The notes under the pieces are model-generated. The model worked only from the letters and a program-made list of their open reading frames with translations, had not been told where the DNA came from and searched no databases. Positions 13,092-27,300 of a stretch of DNA of 64,000 nt are shown in pieces. Position 1 is the stretch's first letter. Each line of letters opens with the position of its first letter. The stretch is from Reticulascus tulasneorum (Eukaryota; Ascomycota; Sordariomycetes; Glomerellales; Reticulascaceae), in contig LSAX01000002.1 in assembly GCA_001557505.1 (NCBI GenBank), positions 248,001 to 312,000 on the forward strand, written 5' to 3'. The translations under genes were made by a program, and so were the position numbers.

Positions 13092-13127
13092 TTGATTGAT
13101 TGATTGATGATGATGATGATGATGATC
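13090..13127. repeat. Compound microsatellite (ATTG)n-(ATG)n
   Basis: Immediately after the stop codon of the CCHC-knuckle gene, about five units of a GATT tetranucleotide run into about six units of an ATG trinucleotide. It probably lies in the 3' UTR and is likely polymorphic between strains. Confidence 0.85.
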
Positions 13128-13524
13128 AACCAACTTGTACATTATGATTATGATATACCAGCAGAGGCCACATTCCTCTGCACAACGGACCGTCTGAACA
13201 ATTGCATAGGGTTGTGGCACTAGGGTAGCTACTGTTATGGCATTAACCACATCTTGTTTCGAAAGAGCTACTGCAATGTTCAACCCAGTAACAGGTTACA
13301 ATACTTTAACAAACATGTACAAATAGCCGTAACTCTGGCCAACCCAGCCCAGCAAGCAAACCCTTGGGGAACCCGACTAGTCGTCGATCCGGACGCCAGA
13401 TACTTGTATATAGCTCTTACCGCCGTCCCACCAAAGCCAGTAACTCCAACTCAAGGAAGTGCGCGAAAATCAAGCAGTAAAGGTATCATCGGTACCTCTT
13501 ACGAGCCCCTTTTACGAAGTGTGA

Positions 13525-15090
13525 TCAGTCATCATCCATCCAACCGCTCTCTCCGCCTTCGACCTCTACTTTTGTCCCCAACGCCTCCTTCCCCTGGCGG
13601 ATCATGTCCTTCAATCTCGCATTGAACGCTGAGATTCGAGCATCCGTATCCCGTTCCTCCAGGACCCTTCTGGCGGCGAGCTTCTTCGCCTCGGGATCTA
13701 ATCTGGGACTCGCCTCAATATCCTCCACATCGAACTCTTTAGGTTTCCCTCTCGGCGACGCCGCCGAAGCACCGCTGTGTGTCCGGCGATGCGTGTTTGG
13801 CCCGAACGTCGCTTGGATGGGTGACGGTATCGCGCTCCTCCGGGTGCCTGCAACGGTATGCCGCGCAAACGGATTCAGCCCGTGGCCCGCTGGTTGCGAG
13901 GGTATTGGTATTCGACTTGGCGAGTCTGGGGCGGGAGACGAGGGACGGGGCGATCGCGAGCCTGCGAAGCTGGCCGTGCTGGCAGGTTGATGTGTCGTAA
14001 CCGAAGGAGGTCCAGCATGGGAGATGCGATTGGAATGCCGTCGAGGCAGCCCAGGCGTCGAGTTCAACCTGGACACCGGAATACTAATGCGACGGCCGGT
14101 GGCTAAAGACGGACGTGCGTTGCGAGAAGCGGACCTCGGGGTTGTTTTTGAGGCCGAGGAAGCCGAGCGCGTGCCAGCGGCTGACATCTCGTCGACCATG
14201 ACCCAGTGGCGCAACTCGTCATTCTCGCACGTTAGCTGCCTCCGTTTCACCGCCGGTCTAGACGGGGTTGGTTCCGGGGCTATCTTCTCCTGGTATCCGT
14301 AGTCGTGGGAGTACGGCGTATAGTCCGGCGAGGGAAATCCTCCCGGAATTGAGTGATCCACCGCCGAGGCGTTCAGCGTCGGTACATCGTGCTCATTGCA
14401 CCACGTCTGGCCACTCCCCGTCGGTGCCTGTCGGTCTGCTGCAGGGGATTCTTGACCCTCGAGCGTGTAGCCTTTGCCGCCGCCTGCGTAAAAACCACCA
14501 AACGCGCCTGTCCTGCAAAACTCCCACACCTTCCCCACCACGCCGCCGATCGTGCCGAACGCAAATCTGCTCCACCCCTCTGTTGGTTGTTGTTCTGGAT
14601 TCACTAGCAAGGTCGGTTGGCCCGCGACGGGTGACTCGAGCTCGTTATGCGGCCGCTTCGATCCTAGAGCTCGCCGGTAATCAACGTCAGAGTACATGCT
14701 CTCCTCCAAGATGCCATTCTCAACATGGGGGTTTGCACCACCAGGGGTATTTATCTGCCCCGCTAGCGTGTATCGCATCTCGCCCCGACCTAGATTCGCA
14801 GCGGGAGTTACGACTCGAGACCCGTCGCCAGCTCCGTCCATGTGCAGGTTCGCATCGTACCAATCGTGCAGTGGTGTTCCTTCGCGCGATGCTTCGTTTC
14901 GGGTCCGTTTCCGCTTCACGTTGGATGCGGGAGTGGTGCTTTCGGACTGGAGGCTGCCAGTCGACTTTGCGAGATACATAGAAGACGCGGCAGACGGTGA
15001 GGTGGGAGGTCGAAAGACGCCTGGATGGACGGCGGGCGCTTGGGAGTCGAAGTACGCGCCAGGCATGTGGTATTGCGATGCGAAGGTCAT
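13525..15090 (-). CDS. Conserved fungal low-complexity protein, function unknown
   Basis: The open frame continues upstream to about 15204 without an ATG. The first ATG is at 15090 (protein begins MTFASQYHMPGAYFD), giving about 521 aa. Most of it is Ser/Pro/Arg-rich and probably disordered. Two parts look conserved: a hydrophobic block WSRFAFGTIGGVVGKVWEFC at residues 173-192, and a charged C-terminal helix at about 470-512 (ending near KDMIRQGKEALG) followed by an acidic tail ending in WMDDD. Basic patches (VKRKR near residue 60; several RR motifs) suggest a nuclear protein. I recall similar proteins as conserved hypotheticals in ascomycetes but cannot name a function. No introns are needed. 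It converges on the upstream CCHC gene, with about 430 bp between the stop codons. Confidence 0.72.
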   Translation of the reverse strand: MTFASQYHMPGAYFDSQAPAVHPGVFRPPTSPSAASSMYLAKSTGSLQSESTTPASNVKRKRTRNEASREGTPLHDWYDANLHMDGAGDGSRVVTPAANLGRGEMRYTLAGQINTPGGANPHVENGILEESMYSDVDYRRALGSKRPHNELESPVAGQPTLLVNPEQQPTEGWSRFAFGTIGGVVGKVWEFCRTGAFGGFYAGGGKGYTLEGQESPAADRQAPTGSGQTWCNEHDVPTLNASAVDHSIPGGFPSPDYTPYSHDYGYQEKIAPEPTPSRPAVKRRQLTCENDELRHWVMVDEMSAAGTRSASSASKTTPRSASRNARPSLATGRRISIPVSRLNSTPGLPRRHSNRISHAGPPSVTTHQPASTASFAGSRSPRPSSPAPDSPSRIPIPSQPAGHGLNPFARHTVAGTRRSAIPSPIQATFGPNTHRRTHSGASAASPRGKPKEFDVEDIEASPRLDPEAKKLAARRVLEERDTDARISAFNARLKDMIRQGKEALGTKVEVEGGESGWMDDD

Positions 15091-16008
15091 CTCGAGGAGC
15101 GGAAAGCCAGCCAAGTGGCCAGATGGGGAAGTGCAGCGTAGAAACACTTCTCTTTTTCTAGTCTTTTTCTTCGTTGGCAGGTACCGCGGTTGCTGGGTAG
15201 TCAAAATTCGCGATGGTCACGCGAGACCTGGGGTAGCTGCACGATGGTACGATGTAGATTCCGAACGTTCGCAATCACAGTCGGGCCATGGTGGGGAGCT
15301 GATAATTTCTCATTCGATGGAGTTGCGACGATGGATCGTGAATACCTAGGTAATGCTCTGTAGGGGCTGCAACACCAGGCTGCAGTGAAGCCTATAAGGA
15401 CCAGGATGGGCTGGGGGAGCTATCGATAAAGAAGGTGGGTAACGACGAAGCTTGTGATCACGTAGTACGGATTTAGTATCTGTGTGGAATGGTCGTGGCG
15501 TGTCGGGTCGTGTCGTGTGGCGGCGTGTCCAGCACAGGCTGTTTTTACCATGACATTCTTGGCAGCGGCAATACCACACCATGTACGTTGCCTGAAAGAA
15601 GCTCCGTCATGGTCTAAGTTACATAGACCATTTTATTCGCGGGTGCGTCCCTGCAGAAGATCACACATCCTGTGCCGACGGTTACCCTGTGAATGACAGC
15701 TTACATTACATGGAAGAGCAGTGTCACGGAAACCCCTTCCGACGAACCTATTATGGATACACAAAATATGGGCCATTAACCTGGGCTAGTATGAGTACCT
15801 AGGCTACCTTACATGGAGATGTGGATGTGAAGAGGTACCAACCTTGTGATCAAGGTCTGCCTGGCGATGATGGATTTTCAGCGGGGCTTTATTATTAGCC
15901 GGTGTTGAAACAGATCAGGGCAATATGATGGCCCATAAAGGTCACGTGATCATCACAAGCAGCTTTGGTACCCAAGGTACCTTATTAGTCAGTTTTGGCA
16001 CAGACAGA
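15091..16008. other. Intergenic, left border of the transposon block
   Basis: About 900 bp of normal composition between the promoter side of the minus-strand gene at 13525-15090 and the transposon. No gene is seen. RIP-like composition does not extend into this flank: the change to AT-rich sequence happens inside the left LTR. Confidence 0.5.
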
Positions 16009-16013
16009 CTGAT
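16009..16013. repeat. Target-site duplication CTGAT, left copy
   Basis: The five bases directly before the left Copia LTR are repeated exactly at 36358-36362, directly after the right LTR. A 5-bp duplication is standard for Ty1/Copia insertion and shows that the outer element is one insertion event. Confidence 0.9.
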
Positions 16014-16243
16014 TGTGGCATTTGGTCAGACAGCCCCCTGACCTGGATACTTCTCGATACTTCTTGGCGTCTCATATCGACGCCCCTAGAGGTCAATGTA
16101 TTACCGATGCCGGCCCACAGGGGTCTATATAGCTCGATAGAGGTAGCCCTCTGCCATAAAGGGCCCTCCTTAGCTATAGGCTTAATTAATCTTCTTATAT
16201 ACGTTTATAGATAAGTCACCGCCCTACCTAGTTAAATATTATA
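16014..16243 (+). repeat. Left LTR of the outer Copia element (230 bp)
   Basis: It aligns without gaps to 36128-36357 at a constant offset of 20,114. Differences are transitions. In the outer (left) half this copy keeps G/C where the other has A/T; in the inner half this copy is mutated, for example ending in TATTATA where the other LTR has TACCACA. Confidence 0.92.
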
Positions 16244-19200
16244 GTTATAAGCTTAGTTATTATAACTTTAAAATATTAACCTTAAAGTTAGGACTTTATT
16301 TAATTATCTATTCTTTTATCTTTTCTATTATAAAACTTATTAGTTTATCTTTATAAATGGTAATTTAATAGGTTCTTTTTCTCTTAAGATAACTAATATT
16401 AAAAAGGTCGATATCATCTTTAATAGGCTAGCCGATTAGACAATATAATATATAATATTTCGTCGTTAAGTAAAAAAAGATAATATCTTTAAGTATATTA
16501 ATCTAGATTAAGCAGATAAGATATTTAAGATTAACCTTAAGCTACTTTCTTTTAAGATAATCTTTAAAAAGGTTATATTATAAATTAATAAGTAAAATAA
16601 AGTTATAATAATAACTATATCATCAGTTTTATCCTTAGCTTTATCATTTACATAACTTATTAAGATAAAGCTTAGACTTAAGAATCTTATTAATAAAAGA
16701 GTTTACATTCTATATATTTCTTATTAATATATATATAACGTTAAATATAAAAAATAAATTTAATAGAAAATCATATATAATAACCTTATAAAATAAATCT
16801 AGAAGACCGTTAATAAATCATAGTTTAACTTAATAATCTATGATAAGAATATCTATATTACTTTTCACACTTTTTAACAGTTAATCTCTATTATAAATTA
16901 AAAAGATAATCGTTAAGCTTAGGCAGCTTATTAGATAATATTTTATATTATTAATCTACGAAAAATTAACTATAAAAACTAATATAAACGTTAAAAGCTT
17001 ATATATAATAAAATAGAACGGTATAATATTATTAAAATCTAAAAAAAAATTATAATATTTAACTTCTTAGATATAGCTAAGTTATTAAGACTTATATAAA
17101 CACGATAAACTTATATTGATTATTAAAATAATATTAACTATTAAGATTAAACCTTATAAAATATAAAGATAATATTTATTAAGAATATTAAGTATAATCT
17201 TAAGAAGATAATCATAATAATATTAAAAGCCTTTTATCTAGCTCGTTAAACTTCATCTATTTATATAACCTTTAATAGGTTATTTAATAATATAAAAAAG
17301 TAATTATATAAATATCTTTATAACCTTTAAGATAAATATTTATAAAAGTCTTAAATATATAACATAATTAGTTAAGCTCTTCTAGGTAAAAACATTAGCA
17401 GATATGCTTATAAGCTAAACGAAGATCTAATTAAGAAAGTAAGAAATACCCTTAGCTAGTTAAAATAAAAGGCTCTTACCGATAAGGTCCACGTTAAGAA
17501 AGAAGATAAAGACTATAACGATTATTATAATATAACCGTTAAGAATACCAGACGCCTATATCCAACCATTATAATATAACCTTTATTAAAGAAATATATA
17601 ATAAATAACGTTAACGTCTTATCGTCTATCTTCTTTATTAATAAGCTTTATCTATTTATAAAGTTAACTTTATAAGATATCTATAAAAAAGAATATATTA
17701 TTAACTTTCTTAACTTATTAATATTAAGATTATATAGACTTTTAAACTATTAAGATAAAGTTCTTATAAATAATATAATATATATTATAACCAGATAAAG
17801 TAAATAAGTCTTTTAAAACTTCTTAAACGGCCTAAACGGCCCTTTTATATACTTTATAATACTTTATAATATAACGTATATCTTAGGTTTTTATATTAAT
17901 CTTATTAAAAAATACTTCTTATAGATCTAAAGTTATTATATCTATAAATAAGATATAACTCTCTATTATAAATTATCTTATATAAATAATATTATTCTTA
18001 AAACCTTAAAAGATATATATTACTTTATTATTATAAACTATATTAAAATTAATTCTCTTTCTTATTATATATTTAAACCTTTTATTATAATATTTTCTAT
18101 TTATATTAATATTAACAAGTTCTAATAACAAAGATAATACCTTTTATTATTAAGGATATAAGATATAAAAACATAAATAGTTATAACTCTCTTATAATAT
18201 TAATAAACTAATCACCTTAGCTTATTCATATTAGAAAAGCTTATATAGAACTTAATAAGAATTAAGATCTACGATGTTAAACAAAAAAAGTATATCTTTT
18301 ATAATTAAGTATATAATTATTAATATATCTTAAAGTCTCTTTTAAATAATTACTTAATATGATTATTCTAAAAGATCCTTATTAACTTATTCTAACTTAG
18401 AGATAACTTTAACAGATATAAATACACCTTACTAATTAAAGACGAATATAACAGATATATCACAGCTTCCACGTTTATAAAAAAGACTAATATATTTAAT
18501 ATCATCTTAGACTTTAAAGTTTACGTTTATTAATATTATAAACTATTTATTTATAAGATCTATATAAATAACAAGAAATCATTATTTAACAATAACTCAT
18601 AATAAAAGTCATTTTTCTAAATATAAACCACAAACGAAAATATCAACATTAAACCTACTCTTACCTATATAAAAGAACTAAATAATAATATTAAAAACGC
18701 CGGTAAAATGATTAAGATAAAGGCTTATATAATAAATCTTACCTCACAGCTTCTAATAAACTTATAACCAAAGATCTAGCTAACTATAATCTTTTTATAT
18801 AACCACTCTCCTTAACAACAAAATCACTAACTTAGTCTAATATAAATATAAGATAAATAGTTTTATAATTAATAATCTATAAACTAAACTTTAATAATAA
18901 CATCATAGACAATATAACGTCCTAACTAAAATAAGATCTACGTATATAGCTATTATATATACTTTTTAAAAATAACTTTTAAATAAAGGAAAAATAAGAT
19001 TATATTTAAATATTAAGCAAAAGCATATATTAGATATCTAATTAAATATAAAACTATTAATATATATTATATTTAGATTCTAGCTTTTAACGAGGTAATC
19101 ACAATTTATAATATTAAATTTAATAAAAAAATCTTCTTTAACCTAGATAATAAAATATAAAAAGCCCTACACATTAACTAATATAAACCGATAACAAAAA

Positions 19201-19575
19201 TACTAAACATCTTAGATATCTCCGCTCTTTAATATAAAATAAACGAATTTATAAATATATATTAACTTATAAAACTAACCTTAGAAATCATATAAGACAA
19301 ATCAATAATAGCTAACTTAATAAAGTCTAAAGTTATCTATATTCTTATAAAGATAATTAATTAAGATTTAAAAGTAGAAATAAGCTTAAAGATGTTAGTT
19401 AAGCTATATAATAAAGATTTATATTTTATAAGATTTCTAACCTTAAACTTAATATTAACTTTATCTAACAACGAAAACGTTCTAACCGTTAATAAAGAAC
19501 CTAAGCTAATATGTAAGATATTAATAAACATAATAATTAATTAAACCATAAGGCTATAGAATTTAAGAATATATA
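16244..19575 (+). pseudogene. Copia gag-protease-integrase half, RIP-inactivated
   Basis: This is the 5' half of the outer element, up to the Gypsy insertion. No frame is intact. At about 18690-18830 the plus strand still reads like the C-terminal part of a Copia integrase core (AGKMIKIKA..., then a segment resembling LPxxLWPE and YLLNRTP, with Trp codons turned to stops). At the far right end (about 19545-19570) a segment like YRLWN...VYI matches the integrase/RT junction typical of Copia. Gag and protease are assumed from position only. Confidence 0.7.
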
Positions 19576-20005
19576 TATTAAAACCAAGTAAGGTAAAGTA
19601 AATACGTTTTACTATAAACTTATTATAGCTAGCCTAATTAGGCCTAAACACGTGCTTACGTACATGTTAATTATCAATCTTTTCTATATTTAGTTATTTT
19701 CGTAGTTTTTATTAACATGTTTAGAGGTACGTTTATAAGTTTATTTTATAATATTATTAAATTTATATTATTAAGTTATCTTATAAAATTATAAGTTTAT
19801 AAATCTTTACTTTATAAAAGCCTTGATTATACTATTAGATCTATTTATCCTTAATCAAAGATAGAACATCTTCTACGTTTACGTAATTATCTAGATAGCT
19901 AAGATATTATTATTTTAGTATATTATATTAGGTTATATATATTAAAATGTTTAGTAGTTATAGTAGTATGGCTATAAGACGATCTAGCCTAGGTTAATTT
20001 TAATA
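19576..20005 (+). repeat. Left LTR of the nested Gypsy element (430 bp)
   Basis: Direct repeat of 33579-34008. Nearly all differences are C/T or G/A, in both directions, so each copy was mutated independently. For example, the left copy keeps CACGTGCTTACGTACATG where the right copy is almost pure A/T. Confidence 0.88.
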
Positions 20006-23000
20006 ATACTTAGAGGTAGATCTATATTATAAAAGAACTAATTAGACCTAATTAGAGAGATTATAACCAGATATTTTTATATATTCTAAATAAACGTTAT
20101 TAATAAAATAAATTTTAAATATATAAGATAATATATTAGTTATTTATTAATAATATAAAGAGTATTATTAAGTTAAAAGAAAAACTAAGGTAGGCTTACC
20201 GTTTATTATAAATGTTAATAATCGTTTTTAGTTTCTAAAACTATATATAGAATATATATATATATATAATATACTTATAAAAATATTAAGATAAGTTTTT
20301 AATAAATCGTAGATATCTTTTATATATAAAGATAAGCTTATAACTTATTAGGTTAATAATTAATTTAATATTAAACTAATAGATAAATATTAAGCTTTTA
20401 TAGGATATATTAGACTAACTTTTTATAATATTATTAAGGTCTAAGTAACTATGTAGAATAATCTGTAGTTTATTAGTTTCTTTATTTTTTCTTAATTTAT
20501 AATTTATAATTTATAATTTACTAGTTTAACCTAATTAGACTAGATCGTTATATAAATATATCTTTATAAACCTTGGAAAAACTTTTATTATATTATAAAC
20601 TTTAATAACAAATTAACAAAAAAGACGGTGTAGACATAATAATCTGGTTATATTTATTTATATAGAAAAATACTAATTAATAATAAATAATTATATTTTT
20701 AGGTCTTAGATAGACCTGATTAAGGATATACCGTTATAAGAATATTAAAAACCTTAAAAAAAATATTATCTTTATATAAAATAAGTAAGGTAAAAACGAT
20801 ATGGTAAGTAAGCTTATTAATTAGAAATTATATTAAAATTAAAAGGTTAAAGATAAAAGATAAAGGAAACTTTAAAATAATTATTTATAATAACTAATAA
20901 AAGTAAAATATTAGCTTTATAAAGGTTATAACTAATTAAAAAAATCTTAATAAAAAATTTAAGATGTTAAATATTAAAAAGACTAAAGCTTTAATAATTC
21001 ATAATATAACTAAGACTTACTATATAAACATTAATCTTTATTAAAGATAATAACCAACGTTTATATTATATATAAATATTTATCTAAGCCTAATTAAGCC
21101 TGAATAAATATTAGAAAAACATAATATCTAAGATAAGGTTAATATAATTAATTATAAAATATAGCTTACCATATTATAGATTAAAATAATAAACTTCTTA
21201 ACGGTAAATCTTTAGATATAAAAAATAATATAAATAATAAAATAGGTTATAATATGCTTAATAAAGGTAGACCAATGGTTAATAGTTAAGAAGATATAAG
21301 TTTACCTTAATTAAACCTGTTTTAGTAATATAATATTAAAACTAAAAAGTAATCTGAAATTTGATTAGAAAAAGAGTTTAAAAGACTTATTAAGCTTATC
21401 TCTTAATCTAGTAAATTTGTTAATATTAAAAGTCTTTATATTAAGATTATTAATAGAAATTAAAAACGTTTTTACAAATATCTAAGATTATACTTTATAA
21501 TAACTACTAGATATTATAAAAGACTCTAATATCGAAGATAAACTAAAAAGGACTAAGAAAAAAGTCTTATGATTATATAACCTTACAAGCTAATTCCTTT
21601 CTCTTCTAGATAACCTATATATATCTAATCTGACTTAGCTTATGATTAATATTAATTAATAAAAAGCTTTTATAGATATTATAATAGCTAATAACTAAGA
21701 ACAAATATCAAAAAACGAGATTACCTATATATAATCAATAAAGATAGCTTTTCTAAGATTATCTAAAACTCTAAGATTTACAAATAGCTAGATTATTAAG
21801 TTCTTAAATAAATATAAAGGTTAAATAGAACTTATTATATAGACTAATAATCAGAAAAAAGAAAATATAATAAAATATATTAATTTAAAGTTTAAAAAGA
21901 TCTTTAAAGTATATATTATAGATAATACCACGTAAAAAAAAATGAAAATAATATTTAAGAAAAAGTTTAAAGTTATAAACCTTAATTAGCTATAAGAACT
22001 TCTTAATAAGATTAAAAAGATAAAGGTTATAAAAGAAGATATTAAAGACCTAAGAGAAATAATAAAACTTTTATAGAAGATTAAAAATTATAAACAAAAA
22101 ACCTTAAAAATAGATAATAACGTTATAACTAATTTAGAAATAACCAAGATTATATATATTATCTATTATAAAAAGATCTTTAAAAAAATAACTTAGAAAT
22201 TATTATTAAATAACTTTATTAATTTTAGATAACCTAAATATCTAAAAAAAAATTTATAAAACGATCAAAGATTAAGTAATTAATAACCTTAAGCTAAATA
22301 AAAGTAAAAAGAAATCAAATAAAAAACAATAAACTAACTTTAATTAGATATTAAGTAATTTATTATTATCTTCAGAAAAAGAATCTAATAAAAAGATAAA
22401 TAAACTTATTAAATAAATAAAAAGCTTTATCTTAAAGGTTAATATTAAAACTAAAAAAATATCTATAAAATAGAAAAAAAAATAAAAGAACTTATAAAAA
22501 ATAATAACTAAATATAATTTTGCAGAAAAGATTATCCTTTATACCTAATTAGTCTAAAAAGAATATTTAAAAAGTCTTTAAGATAATTAAAGAAATAAAT
22601 ATTTAAAATTCTTTTATTAAGGTTATTATATTTATTATAAAAGCTAAAATATATATTAATCTAATATATAAATTAGCTAACTAATCTCGAAGATAAGAAG
22701 ATCTTTTTTTATAAAAGAAAATATTATATAAAAGCTAATATAAACATTTAAAAAGAATATATTCTAAACTATATAATTAAAAAAGGTTATATAAACAGCT
22801 TCTTAGATAAAAAAACGATTACTAAATAAATTAGAAATAGATCTTTTAGACTATAATAATAATAAATATTATAATATCTTAACTATAAAAGAATATAGAA
22901 ATAAAAGTTAAAAAATATAAAAGATCTTGATTAAAGATAATTACTAATCAAAAAAAATATAACCTTCATCTTAACTAGATTTATATTAGAAATAGAGAAT

Positions 23001-24300
23001 AACCTAAGAAATATATTCCTAATTACTCAATCTTAATCTAAAACTCCTAATTACCAATAAACCCTTTATAACTAGTCGTTACCACCGTTAAAAATATTAT
23101 AAAATATTAAATTTAACAATAAAACGTAAAACAAAGCAAACTCGATTATTCTTAATTAAACTTAAATAACCTATTCTTCTTAGAATAAAGCTTATAATAA
23201 TATAAAAATATTAGAAAAAAAGTCCGCCTTAAAAAGGACTTTTAAAAAAAAGTTAAATAAATCTATCTTTTTTAAAATAAATAATATAGAAAAAATCAAC
23301 TTAGGTATTAATATAAAATATATTTTAAACCTTAAACTAATATTTAATAATAATAAAGTTATATATAAAGTTATTAATAATATCAAAAAATAAAAAAATA
23401 TATAGACAATAAAACTATTTATGAAAAACGTCTATATAATTATCTTAACGTTTAGAGATATAAAAATAACCTAATTTTAAATAATTATAAATAACTAATT
23501 AAAGATAATATACTTAAAGATATTTAAATCTATTAAAACATTATAATTAAATATAACAAAAAGATCTTTTCATAAAAAAACTAAAAAGTAAAAAGTAATA
23601 AACGATAAAGATAATATTATAATAATAATAATAAAAGCAACCTTTATATTAACCTAATCAGACTTAACCTAGTTTTTAAATTTAGTAATACCTTTAATAA
23701 TTGGTCTATAGATCATTTTAGAAATTAGATTAAGAATTAAAGCTAATAAACTAAGAAAGATAATTCTTATTATTATTAATATTAAAGCTTAATATAATCT
23801 AATAAAAAAATCTATAACAAAGAAGCTTAGCCTTATAAATTATATAGAGAACTTAATATTTATAATAAATAATCTTATACTTAATTAAAACTTAAAAATA
23901 GTTAGATATATAAAAGAGTATATCTAGATAAGTCTATATTAGACTAAGATGATTATCTAAGTCTTATCTAATAAGAACTATAATTATGATTTCTTGCTTA
24001 ATATGTTATTTATTATATAAATAGCCTTTATATTAAGTTACTCTCGTAATACTATCTTTATTAATCTTATTATTAGATAAATATATCTTCTTATATTAAC
24101 AAGATCTATAATAAAATCTAAAATAGTTAATATAAAAAAAGTCTATCTTAACTAAGACTAAGATAACGAAAAACATAAAATTAAAGATAATAATCTTTCT
24201 AAAAGAAAATCTTATTAATAAAATAAAGCTAATAAAAATAACTAAAAATATATTAATCTTAAAACCTTAAAACTAAAAAAAATAAAACTTAACAATATTT
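20006..24300 (+). pseudogene. Probable Gypsy leader and gag region, unreadable
   Basis: AT-rich sequence between the left Gypsy LTR and the decayed pol. By position it should hold the leader and gag. A long stretch at about 21.9-22.9 kb has Lys/Asp/Leu-rich plus-strand frames that may be gag, but I cannot fix any motif. No intact frame is present. Confidence 0.4.
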
Positions 24301-27300
24301 TTCTTGGTTTTATCTTTCCTAATCAGGCCTACCATATTACGGAATTATTAATAAAACTTATATATAATATTATATTACCTTAAATCTATAAAATTATAAT
24401 AACGTTTAGACGTTATAATTTAAAATATATTTATTACTAAATCGTTAAAAAGATAATAATATATAAAGAAAAGGTAATTACTTAATGATTATATATCTTA
24501 AAGATAATTTAATAATAAGGTAACTTTAATTAGTAAAAGAAGAAAGAAGAAGAGTTATTAGTAAAAATATATCTTGCCGAAGTAAAAATTCGTTATTTAA
24601 AAAGTAAAAAGTTTAAGAAGCTGGAAAAAGAAAGAATTAAGAAAATAAGATTAAAGATTTTATAATTATAGAATAAAAAAAGTATTAAAAAGGTATAAAG
24701 GTAAATATTAAAAACTTATAAGCTAAAAAAGGTTAAGATTTATCTTATAAATAATATTCTTTCTAATAGATTAATATTAGAAAAAGATATAAGATAAAAA
24801 ATAAAAAAGCTTAAAAAAATAAAAAAACTTCTTAGATAATAAGACCCCCTCTATCTTAGCCTAATTACCTTTAAGTTCTTAATAATTAAGCTAAGAAATC
24901 ATCTTATAAAAAAAAGATTTTAATTTATTTTAAACTCTTTTAAGCACTTATATAAAAAAAACATAAACTTTTTAAAATTATATTCTTTAACTACAAAATA
25001 GCTTTTACGTAAGATTTTTCTAAATATAAATAATTAAACCTTATTATTATATTATAATAGAAGATAAAGATAATATTATATAAGGTATAATAAATAAAAG
25101 GTATCTTAATCTTAAAAATATTAAAAATTATAATTATTTAGATACTTAAAGAACATTTTAAAAAAGGAGTTTTTAAGAAGAGTTATACCTTTTATAAAAA
25201 CCTTTAATTCTTTGTTTATAAAAAAGATAATAAGATAAAGCTAATTAATTTTACTATGAAAATTAATATTATAATTATTAAAAATAACTTTATCTTTTTT
25301 AACGTTAATGAATTCTCGAAAGATTTTATTATATATAAGCTAATATCCTTACTTAATTTTTTCTCTAAGTATAACTAGGTTAGCTTTAATAAAGAAAATA
25401 AAGATCTTACGACGTTTATAACGTTAATAAAGCTTTTCTAAATATATATCTTATTATAAAGAGTTATTAACTTAATTACTTAATTTATATATATTATTAT
25501 TAAGATCTTATATAATCTTATATTTAAAATCTATTAAGCTTTCTTAGATGATATTATAATTAAAAAGTTAAAGATTATTTATAATAATAAACTAATCAGG
25601 CTTAAAATAAGAAGATATATTATAAAATATATTATTAATATTAATAAAATGTTTATAAACGTTAAGTTAATAAGTTATATAATAATAAACGTAAAATCTT
25701 AATAATATTAAAAATTAACAATCTTAATAAGGTATATCTATAAGATATTAGGTTAGAAACTAAAAAAAATAAAGATCAATAAGATTAAGAAGTAAGAACT
25801 TTATAAAGATATTACTAAAATTCAATTATTCTTAAATATTACCACGTTTTACTGTTATTAAATATAAAATTTCATAATTATCATTAAGTTATTTATACTC
25901 TTTCTAAAAAAAGATATTATCTTTATCTAAAAAACAAATTAAAAATAAATAATAAATTAACTTAAATAATAACTAATAAAAGCCTTAATCTTTATCATAT
26001 TAATATATAAGCTTAGATTAAGGTTAATATACCTTTATATAAATATTAATAATATTAGCTAAAAAGTAATATTAAGCTAATTTATTTCTAATAAGAAAAG
26101 ATAAATAACTTAATATAAAAATAATATATAGAAAAGGCTAAAGCTTATTTATAATATAAGTAAACTTAAATTAAGAAAAGTCTTAATATCTTTAAAAAGG
26201 TTTAAAAATTATCTTTATAATACTTACTTTTTATTAAAAACTAACATTAAAATACTTATTTCATAACTTAATAATATAATATCAGATCTCCTAAAAGCAT
26301 TAATCTTAAAATAAATAATATAGATTTATCTTTTTAATTTTAAAGTTAAATATATATTAAAAACGAAAAATATAATAATTAATAAGCTATCTTGAAAGTT
26401 ATCAGGCTTTTCTAACCTTATTAATAAAGAAAACGAAGAAGATATTAATAACTTTATTAACAAATAAATCTTCTTCTTAACTATAAACCTTAACGTTATA
26501 AATATTAAAAATTTACGATTAATATCTAATATATTTAACGTTAATCAGGTATAAGATCAAAAGTTTAGACAGATTATATATACCTTAATAACTTTAAACA
26601 TACTAACTAGTCTTATTAAGTTATAATAAGATAAGTTGAAAAAGAAAATATATAAGTTCTTAATTAAAGATAGACTTCTTTAGACCTAACTATTAAATAA
26701 ATACCTTACCTCTTATTAACAAATAAACGAAAAAGAATATCAATTATCCTTAATTAAGGATAATTATAAAATTATTAACTATAAAATAAGAAAATTAATA
26801 TATAAGTTATATATTAATAAATATTATTAAAATAATATATATTAGATAATTAAAAAAGTTTTTATAATATACTTAATATGCTAAATATTAACCCTTAGAT
26901 AAGATAAGCTTTATAGATAAATTAAAACATAATTAATAATATTTAAAATTGTCTATTTAGATATATAATTTGTAAAAAAATAGATAATAGTAAAAGCTAG
27001 AGATTATTTTACTAGCTAGCTAGAAGTAAGATGTTTTTTAAGTAATAAGTTTATGTATATTATAAAGTTTTTATTTAAAGAAGTTATTTATTATTATAAT
27101 ATCTATAATAAGCTGATAATTAATAAAAGATTAGAAAATAAGAAATATATTATAAAGCTTATTAAAAAGTATAATTTATATTAATAACTTATCTTAATAT
27201 ACTACCTTTATATAAATAAAATCTTTAAAATAAGATATTAGTTAATAATAAAGATATTTTAGATTTAATATAATTAAAGTTATATAAATATTTTAATATT

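Noticed and set aside
13090..13127. CRISPR-like or regulatory repeat after the CCHC gene
   Set aside because: It is a simple tetranucleotide/trinucleotide microsatellite without spacers.
23192..23386. Minus-strand open frame of about 64 codons inside the transposon
   Set aside because: Leu/Ile/Phe-only composition is that of AT-rich sequence read by chance; it is antisense to the decayed Gypsy element.
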